Assembly (NCBI GenBank): GCA_910574345.1
Contig: CAJSZV010000028.1
Coordinates: forward strand, 1 to 58,450
Length of the DNA: 58,450 nucleotides
Reading direction: 5' to 3'
DNA from: Clostridiaceae bacterium
Lineage (GTDB): Bacteria; Bacillota; Clostridia; Lachnospirales; Lachnospiraceae
Part shown: in pieces, positions 47,282-55,813 of the stretch
How the letters are laid out: the number at the start of each line of letters is the position of its first letter
Numbering within the stretch: the stretch's first letter is position 1
Position numbers and translations under genes: made by a program
Notes under the pieces: model-generated
Told to the model about the DNA's origin: nothing
Database searches by the model: none
Seen by the model: only the letters and a program-made list of their open reading frames with translations

Positions 47282-47346
47282 AATCTTCATTCCTTTCCCA
47301 TCATCCATTATCCTGTCACGCTTTCCGCCTGAAGTTTTCGCCGGCA

Positions 47347-48087
47347 TTACATGGCCATGCCGCCGTCCACACACAGAACCTGGCCTGTAATATATCTCGC
47401 CTGATCAGAAGCCAGAAATGCCACTGCATCAGCCACATCCCTTGTGTCGCCAAACATTCCCATGGGAATCTGGGCGGCTGCACCTTCCTTCACTTTGTCA
47501 GGCAGAACCTCTGTCATATCCGTATTGATAAACCCAGGAGCAACGGCATTTACCGTAATGCCTCTGCTTGCCAGTTCCCTGGCCGCAGATTTTGTCATGC
47601 CGATAATCCCCGCCTTGGAAGCCGCATAATTAATCTGCCCTGCATTGCCAAGAACCCCTGACACAGAAGAGATATTGATAATTCGTCCGCTTTTCTGTCT
47701 GATCATCTGCCTGGCCACATGGCGCATACAGTGAAAGGCGCCCTTTAGATTCGTTCTTATAACGCTGTCAAAATCCTCTTCCGACATGCGCATCAAAAGT
47801 CCGTCCTTTGTGATTCCCGCATTATTTACTAAAATATCCACACGGCCATAGGTTTTTACCACATAGTCAAACAATTCCCCTGCCTTTTCAAAGTCAGACA
47901 CATCACACTTAAGGGCCTCCCCTTTTCCTCCGGCTCTCTTAATCTCTTCTATAACCTCTGCAGCCTTCCCTGCAGAGCCGTTATAATTCACAATCACCAG
48001 TGCACCCTGAACCGCCAGAGTCTTTGCGATCTCCCGCCCGATTCCCCGGCTCGCTCCTGTGACCACTGCCACTTTTTCCGCCATCAT
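47347..48087 (-). CDS. fabG: 3-oxoacyl-ACP reductase
   Basis: A 246-residue short-chain dehydrogenase using NADPH. TGASRGIG cofactor loop, NNAG, catalytic serine in ISSVSG and YAASKAG for the Tyr/Lys pair; the C-terminal YITGQVLCVDGGMAM is the FabG hallmark. ATG at 48087 follows GGAG; the next codon is also ATG. It follows fabD by 10 bp. Confidence 0.96.
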   Translation of the reverse strand: MMAEKVAVVTGASRGIGREIAKTLAVQGALVIVNYNGSAGKAAEVIEEIKRAGGKGEALKCDVSDFEKAGELFDYVVKTYGRVDILVNNAGITKDGLLMRMSEEDFDSVIRTNLKGAFHCMRHVARQMIRQKSGRIINISSVSGVLGNAGQINYAASKAGIIGMTKSAARELASRGITVNAVAPGFINTDMTEVLPDKVKEGAAAQIPMGMFGDTRDVADAVAFLASDQARYITGQVLCVDGGMAM

Positions 48088-48097
48088 AGTTTATCTC

Positions 48098-49009
48098 CTA
48101 TTTTAACTTTTCTAAATCTTCCATTTTTTCTATATTAAGAACTGCTGCGTTCTTTGTTATCTTTTTCACGAATCCGCTCAAAGTCCTGCCGGGGCCGATC
48201 TCGATAAAGGTATCCACTCCATCCTTTAACATGGTCTCAACGCTCTGCTGCCACCTTACGGAAGAAGATACCTGCTGCATCAGCAGAGGCTTTACCTGTC
48301 CGGCATCTCTTACATACATGGCTGTCACATTGGCCACATAGGGAATCCTGGGATCATTTACCTTTATGTGCTCCAACACTTTCCCTAATTTTTCTCCTGC
48401 TCCTGTCAGCATCCTGGAATGGAAGGGCCCGCTGACATTTAAGGGGATGACTCTCTTTGCTCCCGCTTCCTTTAACCTGGCTCCTGCCAGTTCCACGGAT
48501 TCTTTTTTCCCTGAAATCACGATCTGACCAGGACAATTATAATTAGCAATCTGTACATCCTCAATCTCTGCAATCACATTTTCTATGGCTGCCCCATCCA
48601 TAGCAAGGACTGCCGCCATGGAACCGACCCCTGCCGGAACCGCTTCCTGCATCAGAATTCCCCTCTGCCTTACCGTTGTTATGGCATCCTCATCCGACAT
48701 GACTCCGGCAGCTGCCAGAGCGCAATATTCTCCCAGACTCAAACCGGCTGTCACATCAGGTGTGATTCCTGTCTGTTCCATAAGTACCCTCATCATGGCT
48801 ATGCTGGTAGTCACCATAGCTGCCTGAGTATATTCCGTTATATCCAGCCGGTCATTTTTCTCAAAGCACAGCTCAGGCATGGAAAATCCCAAAAGTTCCG
48901 ATGCCTTATGGTATATCTTTTTTCCGGTCTCTGTCTGCTCATAAAAGTCTTTGCCCATACCGGCAGTCTGGGCTCCCTGTCCTGGGAAAATAAATGCAAC
49001 TCTGCTCAT
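48098..49009 (-). CDS. fabD: malonyl-CoA:ACP transacylase
   Basis: A 303-residue transferase that loads malonate on ACP. N-terminal FIFPGQGAQ, nucleophile S91 in GLSLGEY, R in the RQRGILMQ segment and H197 in GPFHSRM. ATG at 49007-49009 with AAGGAG 11 bases upstream starts at the conserved position; the frame from 49051 is 14 codons longer without homology. It follows fabK by 60 bp. Confidence 0.95.
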   Translation of the reverse strand: MSRVAFIFPGQGAQTAGMGKDFYEQTETGKKIYHKASELLGFSMPELCFEKNDRLDITEYTQAAMVTTSIAMMRVLMEQTGITPDVTAGLSLGEYCALAAAGVMSDEDAITTVRQRGILMQEAVPAGVGSMAAVLAMDGAAIENVIAEIEDVQIANYNCPGQIVISGKKESVELAGARLKEAGAKRVIPLNVSGPFHSRMLTGAGEKLGKVLEHIKVNDPRIPYVANVTAMYVRDAGQVKPLLMQQVSSSVRWQQSVETMLKDGVDTFIEIGPGRTLSGFVKKITKNAAVLNIEKMEDLEKLK

Positions 49010-49069
49010 TTTTACGAAAACTCCTTTTTTGCTGTAAAGCTCTCTCTTCATATCTGCCGTGTCAGCACA

Positions 49070-49996
49070 TTAGTTTCTTCCCAACAGCCCTTTGGCCTGG
49101 TCCATCATCTCTTCTATCATCTCTTTGCAAGTCTGTTCCTTTGTAATAAGACCTGCGATCTGCCCTGCCATAACCGTTCCCATAGCTACGTCGCCTTCCT
49201 GAACGGCCCGGCGAAGAGTTCCCAGAGTTAGATACTCCAGTTCCTCAAAAGATTTCCCCTCAGCCTCTAACTTCGCGTACTCTCTTGTCATCTGATTTCT
49301 CAGACAGCGCACGGGATGGCCGTGGCTTCTTCCGGTCACTGCAGAATCAATATCCTTTGCCTTGATGATTCTCTGTTTGTAATTCTCATGTACTACAGAC
49401 TCTTTAGATACCACAAATCTGGTACCGATCTGAACTGCCTGTGCGCCTAACATAAATGCGGCCGCAATCCCTCTGCCGTCTCCGATTCCTCCCGCTGCAA
49501 TCACGGGAATCTCTACGGCATCCGCTACCTGGGGAACCAAAGTCATGGTAGTCTGCTCTCCGATATGTCCGCCGGACTCACACCCCTCGGCTACTACCGC
49601 GTCTGCACCGTACCGCTCCATTCTCCTGGCAAGGGCCACGGAAGCAACTACAGGAATCACCTTTATGCCTGCTTCCTTCCACATATCCATATACTTTTCA
49701 GGATTGCCGGCACCGGTAGTCACCACCTTGATGCCTTCCTCCACAACTACCTTTGCCACATCGTCGGCATGGGGGCTCATAAGCATTACATTGACGCCAA
49801 AAGGCTTATCTGTCAGTTCTCTGGCTTTGCGGATTTCTTCTCTTACCACTTCACCAGGAGCATTGGCCCCTCCGATCAGTCCCAATCCTCCTGCCGCGGA
49901 AACTGCCGCCGCCAGATGATGTTCCGCCACCCAGGCCATACCGCCCTGAATAACAGGGTATTGGATTCCCAAAAGTTCTGTAATTCTCGTCTTCAT
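49070..49996 (-). CDS. fabK: enoyl-ACP reductase II (FMN-dependent)
   Basis: A 308-residue FMN flavoprotein that performs the last reduction of each elongation cycle, replacing FabI; it is the triclosan-resistant type. IQGGMAWVAEHHLAAAVS at the N-terminus, AEGCESGGHIGE, VIAAGGIGDGRGI and GAQAVQIGTRF are typical. ATG at 49996 follows GGAG and lies two bases from the acpP stop. Position within the fab operon distinguishes it from the related gene at 40715. Confidence 0.95.
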   Translation of the reverse strand: MKTRITELLGIQYPVIQGGMAWVAEHHLAAAVSAAGGLGLIGGANAPGEVVREEIRKARELTDKPFGVNVMLMSPHADDVAKVVVEEGIKVVTTGAGNPEKYMDMWKEAGIKVIPVVASVALARRMERYGADAVVAEGCESGGHIGEQTTMTLVPQVADAVEIPVIAAGGIGDGRGIAAAFMLGAQAVQIGTRFVVSKESVVHENYKQRIIKAKDIDSAVTGRSHGHPVRCLRNQMTREYAKLEAEGKSFEELEYLTLGTLRRAVQEGDVAMGTVMAGQIAGLITKEQTCKEMIEEMMDQAKGLLGRN

Positions 49997-49998
49997 TC

Positions 49999-50229
49999 TT
50001 ACTCCACGCCTTTTTCTTTCAGATAATTGATTACTTCACCTACAGTGAGAAGATTCTGCAGATCCTCCGCCGGAATCTCCACGGAATACTCATCTTCCAA
50101 AGCCATAACAAGTTCAAACAGATCCAGAGAATCCGCACCTAAATCGTCCTTAAAGCTGGAAGCCTCTGTAATGGAATCTGCATCTGCATTCAGCTGCTCT
50201 GCTATAATTTCTTTCATCTTCTCTAACAT
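49999..50229 (-). CDS. acpP: acyl carrier protein
   Basis: A 76-residue acidic carrier. The phosphopantetheine serine is S34 in GADSLDLFEL. ATG at 50227-50229 with AGGAG nine bases upstream gives the standard length; the longer frame from 50301 adds a non-conserved tail. It lies between fabH and fabK, with its own FabT-like operator upstream. Confidence 0.95.
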   Translation of the reverse strand: MLEKMKEIIAEQLNADADSITEASSFKDDLGADSLDLFELVMALEDEYSVEIPAEDLQNLLTVGEVINYLKEKGVE

Positions 50230-50322
50230 GATTTTAATCTCCTTTTTCTTTTCACTCTGTCCGGCGCCTTTATCCTGACAGGCATATTCTCTATATAGCA
50301 AGTTTTCGACATCAATCGAGAA

Positions 50323-50339
50323 ACTTTGACTATCAAATT
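50323..50339. promoter_or_regulatory. FabT-like operator before acpP
   Basis: ACTTTGACTATCAAATT matches the 17-bp palindromic consensus ANTTTGATTATCAAATT of the MarR-type fatty-acid repressor FabT, with one substitution. It lies in the 135-bp gap between fabH and acpP, about 95 bp before the acpP start. No fabT gene is in the window. Confidence 0.75.
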
Positions 50340-50364
50340 ATTTAGTTAAAAAATATATGACCCT

Positions 50365-51336
50365 TTACCATTCAACAAGAACAGCCCCCCAGGTAAGTCC
50401 TGCTCCGAATCCTGCTAAGACCAGCTTATCTCCCTTTTTCAGCTTTCCTTCCCGGTTCAGTTCATCCAGCAGTAAAGGTATGCTTGCTCCCGAAGTATTG
50501 CCGTACTTTTCAATATTCATAGGGATTTTATCCATGGAAATTCTAAGTCTTCGGGCAATGGACTCACAGATCCGGTAATTCGCCTGATGAAGAATCAGAT
50601 ACTTAACTTCATCCATGCCTATTCCCATACTTTCCATAAGCGCTTCCACACATTCCGGTACTTTTTTAACCGCAAACTTAAATACTTCCTGACCTTCCAT
50701 GACAATGTATCCGGGCTCAGGTTTTTTCCCTGTAAGAAAATTCCCCATGGTTCTTGACCAGCAGCTTAGCACGGCGGCTTTCTTTCCGTCGGAACCGATC
50801 TGTCCACCGATTATACCCTGACCGTTCTCATCACATGCTCTGACAACTGCAGCTCCCGCCCCGTCTCCAAACAACACACAAGTGCTCCTGTCGGACCAGT
50901 CCACTATCTTACTCAGATTATCCACACCGATGATCAGTGCTGTCTTATACATCCCTGTTTGAATCATGGCGTCAACGGTACTGAGTGCAAAGATAAAACC
51001 GGAACATGCGGCGCTGACATCCATTCCAACTGCATTAACTGCTCCCAATATTCCCTGAACCTCACAGGCTGCGCTGGGAAAACAGCAATCCGGAGTGCTG
51101 GTAGCCGCTATAATAAGATCGATATCCTCCGGCTTTACATGAGCATTCTCCAAAGCCCTTTTGGATGCTTCCGCTGCCATCTGTGAAGTTCCAAAACTAT
51201 CCGATATCCTTCTTTGGGCAATTCCTGTTCTGCTGCGTATCCATTCATCGCTGGTTTCCACCAGTTCCGCCAGGTGGTTATTGGTTACCACATGGTCAGG
51301 AACAAAAGAACCAGTTCCTATTATTTTTGTTCCCAT
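50365..51336 (-). CDS. fabH: 3-oxoacyl-ACP synthase III
   Basis: A 323-residue initiating condensing enzyme joining acetyl-CoA (or branched starters) to malonyl-ACP. Catalytic C111 in DVSAACSGF, histidine in LHQANYRI and asparagine in YGNTSGAS are present. The frame from TTG at 51351 is not used; ATG at 51334-51336 follows GAAGGA and gives the conserved GTKIIGTGSFVP start. It opens the operon behind a strong promoter with a FabT-like site. Confidence 0.95.
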   Translation of the reverse strand: MGTKIIGTGSFVPDHVVTNNHLAELVETSDEWIRSRTGIAQRRISDSFGTSQMAAEASKRALENAHVKPEDIDLIIAATSTPDCCFPSAACEVQGILGAVNAVGMDVSAACSGFIFALSTVDAMIQTGMYKTALIIGVDNLSKIVDWSDRSTCVLFGDGAGAAVVRACDENGQGIIGGQIGSDGKKAAVLSCWSRTMGNFLTGKKPEPGYIVMEGQEVFKFAVKKVPECVEALMESMGIGMDEVKYLILHQANYRICESIARRLRISMDKIPMNIEKYGNTSGASIPLLLDELNREGKLKKGDKLVLAGFGAGLTWGAVLVEW

Positions 51337-51353
51337 TATTTTGTCCTTCAAAT

Positions 51354-51370
51354 GTTTTGATTTTCAAACT
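51354..51370. promoter_or_regulatory. FabT-like operator before fabH
   Basis: AGTTTGAAAATCAAAAC on the leftward strand keeps the TTTGA...TCAAA half-sites and spacing of the FabT consensus. It overlaps the expected transcription start just downstream of the fabH -10 box, a position for repression. Confidence 0.7.
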
Positions 51371-51371
51371 A

Positions 51372-51400
51372 ATAGTATACAAAGACTCCCTGTTTGTCAA
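51372..51400 (-). promoter_or_regulatory. sigma-A promoter of the fatty-acid operon
   Basis: Read leftward, -35 TTGACA (51395-51400) and -10 TACTAT (51372-51377) with a 17-bp spacer, about 36 bp before the fabH ATG. Confidence 0.82.
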
Positions 51401-51427
51401 GAGGAATCTTACAATAATTGGAAAATT

Positions 51428-52279
51428 TTATTTTGCTGCTTCCCTTATGAGATACTGATATACTTCTCTCTTGCTGATCCCTCTGTCCCTGGCTGCCATC
51501 CTCATGGCCTCTTTCCGCTCAATTCCCTGATTCTCATAAAGAGCCACGTGTTCCCGGATGGACATCCGTTCCCAGCTTCGCTCCGATTCCTCTCTTTTTT
51601 CCTGAAAACTTCGTCCTGCTATTACAATAACATATTCGCCTTTCGGTTCCTCTTCCTCATAACGCCTCAAAGCGCCGCTTAATGTAGTCTGCCAGGCCTC
51701 CTCATACTTTTTTGTAAGCTCCCGGCACAGGGTGATCTTCCTGTCTCCCAATACCCCTTTCAGTTCCTCCAGCGTCTTTGCCAATCTGTGGGGCGCTTCA
51801 TATAATATGATGGTTCTTGTCTCCTCCTTTAACTCTTCCAGAATCCACTGTCTTTCCTTCTTATCCGGAGGAAGAAATGCCTCAAAACAAAACCGCCTGG
51901 TACTCATCCCTGACAAAGTCAAAGCAGTAATGCACGCCGCCGGCCCAGGGATGGAGGTCACAGGAATCCCTTCCTCATAGCATTGCTTCACCAATTCCTC
52001 CCCAGGATCCGAGATGCCCGGAGTACCTGCGTCTGTAACCAAAGCTATATTGATTCCTTCCTTCATCTGGTTTACAAGATATCTGGCCTTGTCAATCTTA
52101 TTAAATTCATGATAGCTGGTCATAGGTGTTTTTATGTCAAAATGGTTAAGAAGTTTGATGGTATGGCGTGTATCCTCCGCTGCTATTAAATCCGCCTCTC
52201 TCAATGTTCTCAAAACTCTGTAGGAAATATCCTCCAGATTACCTATGGGAGTCGCACATAAATATAATGTTCCCTTCAT
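51428..52279 (-). CDS. rsmI: 16S rRNA (cytidine(1402)-2'-O)-methyltransferase
   Basis: A 283-residue tetrapyrrole-methylase-fold enzyme that 2'-O-methylates C1402 in the decoding centre. Diagnostic segments are TLYLCATPIGNLEDI, EDTRHTIKLLNHF, VTDAGTPGISDPGEELV and GPAACITALTLSG. It is the distal gene of the conserved block tmk-holB-ricT-trmN6-rsmI. The SD is weak (GAGCGG). Length is normal. Confidence 0.95.
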   Translation of the reverse strand: MKGTLYLCATPIGNLEDISYRVLRTLREADLIAAEDTRHTIKLLNHFDIKTPMTSYHEFNKIDKARYLVNQMKEGINIALVTDAGTPGISDPGEELVKQCYEEGIPVTSIPGPAACITALTLSGMSTRRFCFEAFLPPDKKERQWILEELKEETRTIILYEAPHRLAKTLEELKGVLGDRKITLCRELTKKYEEAWQTTLSGALRRYEEEEPKGEYVIVIAGRSFQEKREESERSWERMSIREHVALYENQGIERKEAMRMAARDRGISKREVYQYLIREAAK

Positions 52280-52353
52280 ATCAGCCGCTCTTTTCCACGC
52301 TATTTCGGTTCACAGGCTTTCTGCAGACCGTAACGTTATTTCTCATTATTTCT

Positions 52354-53106
52354 TTAATATCCATAGATCTCATATATTTCATCTGTATAGACTCCAGGTT
52401 CCCCATAGACTACAACAGGCGCCTCTACCTTTATCATGGACTTTCCTCCCCTCACTGCCTCTATAAGAACCATATTTGCTTCCTTATCCACATAGGGATG
52501 AACCATTTTCATCCTTTTCGGTTCCAGCTTACAAGCCCTTAAGGCAGTGATAATCTCTGTCAGACGGTGAGGACGGTGAACCATATAGAAACGGCCTCCC
52601 GGCCGCAAAAGGCGGGAGGCCTCCCTTACCACATCCTCCAGAGTACATAATATCTCATGTCTGGCAATTGCTTTGGGAAGGCCAGGATTTTTCAGTCCAT
52701 GGGCATCATTCATATATGGAGGATTTGAGGTAACAACATCAAATCTGGCAAGTCCAAATATATTTCCCGCCTTTAAAATATCCCCTTCCACAATAGAAAT
52801 CTTTTTTTCCAGTCCATTGAGAGCTACGCTTCTGGCGGCCATGTCCGCCATTTCTTTCTGAATCTCAAGGCCTGTGTAATGTTCTCCATCATACTTTGCT
52901 TCCAGCAATATGGGAATGATTCCCGTTCCTGTTCCCAAATCAATCACTTTTTCTCCGGGCTTTACCTGGGCGAAACCTGACAGAAGAACCGCATCCATTC
53001 CAAAACAGAACTTTTCTTTATTCTGAATAATCACATACCCGTTTCTCTGAAGATCGTCAATACGCTCATTTTCTTTCAATTCCACTTTCGATTTGTCAAT
53101 CATCAT
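52354..53106 (-). CDS. tRNA1(Val) (adenine(37)-N6)-methyltransferase family protein
   Basis: A 250-residue Rossmann-fold methyltransferase (TrmN6/YfiC/YabB type). Motif I is VIDLGTGTGIIPILL, and the N6-adenine catalytic motif is SNPPYMND. The late GGRFYMVHRPHRL is typical. It is the Firmicute yabB position, between ricT and rsmI; its start overlaps the end of ricT by 11 bp, indicating coupling. The tRNA target is inferred from family and context. Confidence 0.9.
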   Translation of the reverse strand: MMIDKSKVELKENERIDDLQRNGYVIIQNKEKFCFGMDAVLLSGFAQVKPGEKVIDLGTGTGIIPILLEAKYDGEHYTGLEIQKEMADMAARSVALNGLEKKISIVEGDILKAGNIFGLARFDVVTSNPPYMNDAHGLKNPGLPKAIARHEILCTLEDVVREASRLLRPGGRFYMVHRPHRLTEIITALRACKLEPKRMKMVHPYVDKEANMVLIEAVRGGKSMIKVEAPVVVYGEPGVYTDEIYEIYGY

Positions 53107-54007
53107 TTAACTTGGACTTTCTCTCTTTTTTCTCCAGTGCTTCCAGCTTCTTAAGTTCATCATCCTGAACATGGATTTTTTCTCTTTTCTTTTTAGGCTT
53201 AAAGCGAAGCTGATCTACTCTGTATTCTCTGATTTCTTTCTCGTCTCTGTCCACAGTCACCACAACTTTGACTAATTGTCTCAGTACATTGACACTGTGG
53301 ACCTCTCCGCGAAGATTGTCATCCGTAGTTACATAGTCCCCGATTCCGGGAAGCTTGCTGTTCAAATATTCATATGTGTCCTCTTCATTTTTCAGACAGC
53401 ACATAAGTCTTCCGCAGACTCCCGATATCTTTGTAGGATTCAATGATAAATTCTGCTCCTTTGCCATCTTAATGGATACGGGTATGAACTCCGACAGATA
53501 AGAATGACAGCACAGCGCCCGTCCGCAGATGCCCATCCCTCCGACAATCTTTGTCTCATCCCTCACTCCTACCTGTCTTAATTCGATTCTTGTCTTAAAC
53601 ACTGCCGCCAGATCTTTTACCAATTCTCTGAAGTCAATTCTCCCGTCAGCCGTAAAATAAAAGAGAATTTTGTTATTATCAAATGTATACTCCACATCAA
53701 TAAGCTTCATCTCCAGCTCATGTTTTCTGATCTTTTCCAGACATATTTGAAAAGCCTCTTTCTCTTTCTTCTTATTGGCTTCCTCTATTGCTTCATCTTC
53801 CTTGGTTGCCATACGGATTACAGATTTCAGTGGCTGGATTACTTTAGAATCCTCTACTTCCCTGCATCCCAGTACAACATACCCATACTCAATTCCTCTG
53901 GCCGTCTCCACGATTACATGCTGTCCTGATTGAATCTCATATTTTCCGGGAGCAAAATAATAGATCTTCCCCGCATTTCTAAATCTGACTCCGATTACTT
54001 TTATCAT
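53096..54007 (-). CDS. ricT: PSP1-domain iron-sulfur protein RicT (YaaT)
   Basis: A 303-residue protein of the RicT/YaaT family; in Bacillus it forms the RicA-RicF-RicT complex that carries [4Fe-4S] clusters and promotes RNA processing by RNase Y and sporulation. The cysteine-rich part MGICGRALCCHSYL followed by GVCGRLMCCLKNE is present, as is the PSP1 N-terminus IKVIGVRFRNAGKIYYF. The C-terminus is Lys-rich. It lies between holB and trmN6, 2 bp after holB. RicA and RicF are not in the window. Confidence 0.93.
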   Translation of the reverse strand: MIKVIGVRFRNAGKIYYFAPGKYEIQSGQHVIVETARGIEYGYVVLGCREVEDSKVIQPLKSVIRMATKEDEAIEEANKKKEKEAFQICLEKIRKHELEMKLIDVEYTFDNNKILFYFTADGRIDFRELVKDLAAVFKTRIELRQVGVRDETKIVGGMGICGRALCCHSYLSEFIPVSIKMAKEQNLSLNPTKISGVCGRLMCCLKNEEDTYEYLNSKLPGIGDYVTTDDNLRGEVHSVNVLRQLVKVVVTVDRDEKEIREYRVDQLRFKPKKKREKIHVQDDELKKLEALEKKERKSKLNDD

Positions 54008-54009
54008 AA

Positions 54010-54999
54010 TTAATTCTCCTTCATAACAAGGAACATGAGTTCCATGGCAAGTTCCATATTTACATTGGCTTCCAGACGGACTTTGGCCTTGTCTATGGCT
54101 TCTAAAATATTTTCAAACCCGTCATAACCTGTCTTCTGGCTCATCTCATTGATAGCACTGTATTCATCCTTAAAAATTAACAGATTAGCGTCTTTTGTCA
54201 CCTTAAACATAAGGGCATCACGATACCATATCTGCATAAAGTCCAGGCATTCGATAAGATCCAGATTGTCTTCCTTCATTTTCTTTATAAACCCCAGAAG
54301 CATGGAAATGTCCATATCCCGGATATTCCTCAGCACATGAATCAGCTCTTCATACATATGCTTAAATTCTTCTGACTGGGCAATCTTTACAGCTCTTCCC
54401 ATATTGCCTCTTGCAAAAGCGGCATAAATATCAGCTTTTGTCTCAGGAACAGATAACTTGTTTATCAAGTAATCCCTGATTATGGAATCTTTGAGAGGCT
54501 TTAATTTCAGCTGGATACAGCGAGAAAGAATTGTTGGCAAAAATGTATTCTGGTTGGTAGTTAACAGAATAATAATGACATAAGACGGCGGTTCCTCTAT
54601 GGTTTTTAGAAGTGCATTCTGTGCCTGAATTGTCATCTTCTCCGCTTCATCCACAATATAAATTTTATATTGGCTGCTGTATGGACGAATCATGATAGTA
54701 TCATTGATCTGCTTACGGATATCATCCACTCCTATGCTGGCAGGCTTTTCATGGATTACATAAATTAAATCCGGATGATTTCCGGACAATACTTGTTTAC
54801 AGCTATGACAAGTAAGACAGGGGACCGTTCTGCCTGATTCGCACAGCAGAGTAAGGGCAAAGGCTTCAGCCAATAATTTATGGCCCATGCCTGATTCACC
54901 GGATAAAATGTAGGCGTGAGATATCTTTTTGTTGGATATTGCTTTTTGAAAATGATCTTTTATATGTTCCTGGCCTGGAATATCTTGAAAACCTGACAT
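54010..54999 (-). CDS. holB: DNA polymerase III delta' subunit
   Basis: A 329-residue AAA+ clamp-loader subunit. Domain I has a degenerate P-loop (GESGMGHKLL instead of GxxxxGKT), normal for delta', a zinc module (CESGRTVPCLTCHSC), IVDEAEKMTIQAQNALLKTIEEP spread over residues 103-125 and a sensor-like SRCIQLKL. ATG at 54999 follows GGAGG. It is followed directly by ricT, as in other Firmicutes. Confidence 0.94.
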   Translation of the reverse strand: MSGFQDIPGQEHIKDHFQKAISNKKISHAYILSGESGMGHKLLAEAFALTLLCESGRTVPCLTCHSCKQVLSGNHPDLIYVIHEKPASIGVDDIRKQINDTIMIRPYSSQYKIYIVDEAEKMTIQAQNALLKTIEEPPSYVIIILLTTNQNTFLPTILSRCIQLKLKPLKDSIIRDYLINKLSVPETKADIYAAFARGNMGRAVKIAQSEEFKHMYEELIHVLRNIRDMDISMLLGFIKKMKEDNLDLIECLDFMQIWYRDALMFKVTKDANLLIFKDEYSAINEMSQKTGYDGFENILEAIDKAKVRLEANVNMELAMELMFLVMKEN

Positions 55000-55130
55000 G
55001 GGTGGGATCCTCCGTTCTGTTATGCAGGGGTATTCTCTCCGCTATTTGACGGTACTGTCCTGCCTCTGCAATTATGCTCTATTCCGCACTGCTCATTACA
55101 TACGTGTCCATTATATCACTAATTGAACGT

Positions 55131-55805
55131 TTATTCAAATATCTTATCTCTTATCATCCTGTGAATCTCTTCCTTTTGCTTCATATCCCCATTCTCATCA
55201 CAGCATTCTATTTTTATCCAGTTATACTTTTCCCCCACTAAAATACTGTTCTCGTATGATTTTATTAAAAACCCATGGTTTGACTCATGAATATCTTTTA
55301 TCTGCTGGTGAGTTATCTTATTCTTTCTATCTTTCATTAAACGGAATGTTACTTCTGGTTTTACATCCAGGAAAAACACAAAATCAGGAATAGGAAGTCC
55401 TCCTTTTATATACTCAAAATCATATTCCCAGTCCAGGAATTCCTCTTTCTCTTCTCTCGATTCCAATTTTGATGTCTGATGCAGCATATTGCTGGTAACA
55501 TAGCGGTCACAGATCACAATGGAATCCTCTAATGATTCATAAAACATTTTCCACTCTTTTAAGTAGGATGAAAACCGATCCACTGCAAAAAATGATGATG
55601 TTACATAAGGATTGACCATATAAGGATCGTCCCCATATTCTCTTCCCAGATACATTTTTACTAAAGCAGATGAAGGGCTGTCATAGTTAGGATAGGAAAC
55701 CATCTTCACATTCTTCCCCTGCCCTTTCAGATAGTCATATAAAAGCTTTGTCTGCGTCGCTTTTCCGCTTCCGTCACTGCCTTCAATAACAATCAATTTT
55801 CCCAT
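55131..55805 (-). CDS. tmk: thymidylate kinase
   Basis: A 224-residue P-loop kinase converting dTMP to dTDP. P-loop EGSDGSGKATQ, the DR(Y/F) motif VICDRYVTSN, and LID-region FRLMKDRKN are seen. It belongs to the slightly divergent clostridial form (GKATQT rather than GKTTQ). ATG at 55805 lies 8 bp after the upstream decarboxylase gene. 131 bp separate it from holB, with no clear gene between (yaaQ and yaaR of Bacillus are missing here). Confidence 0.9.
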   Translation of the reverse strand: MGKLIVIEGSDGSGKATQTKLLYDYLKGQGKNVKMVSYPNYDSPSSALVKMYLGREYGDDPYMVNPYVTSSFFAVDRFSSYLKEWKMFYESLEDSIVICDRYVTSNMLHQTSKLESREEKEEFLDWEYDFEYIKGGLPIPDFVFFLDVKPEVTFRLMKDRKNKITHQQIKDIHESNHGFLIKSYENSILVGEKYNWIKIECCDENGDMKQKEEIHRMIRDKIFE

Positions 55806-55813
55806 AAAAATTT

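Noticed and set aside
45956-47332. 458-codon rightward frame antisense to fabF and accB
   Set aside because: fabF and accB are certain from their active-site motifs and operon context; the antisense frame has no recognisable domain and low-complexity composition.
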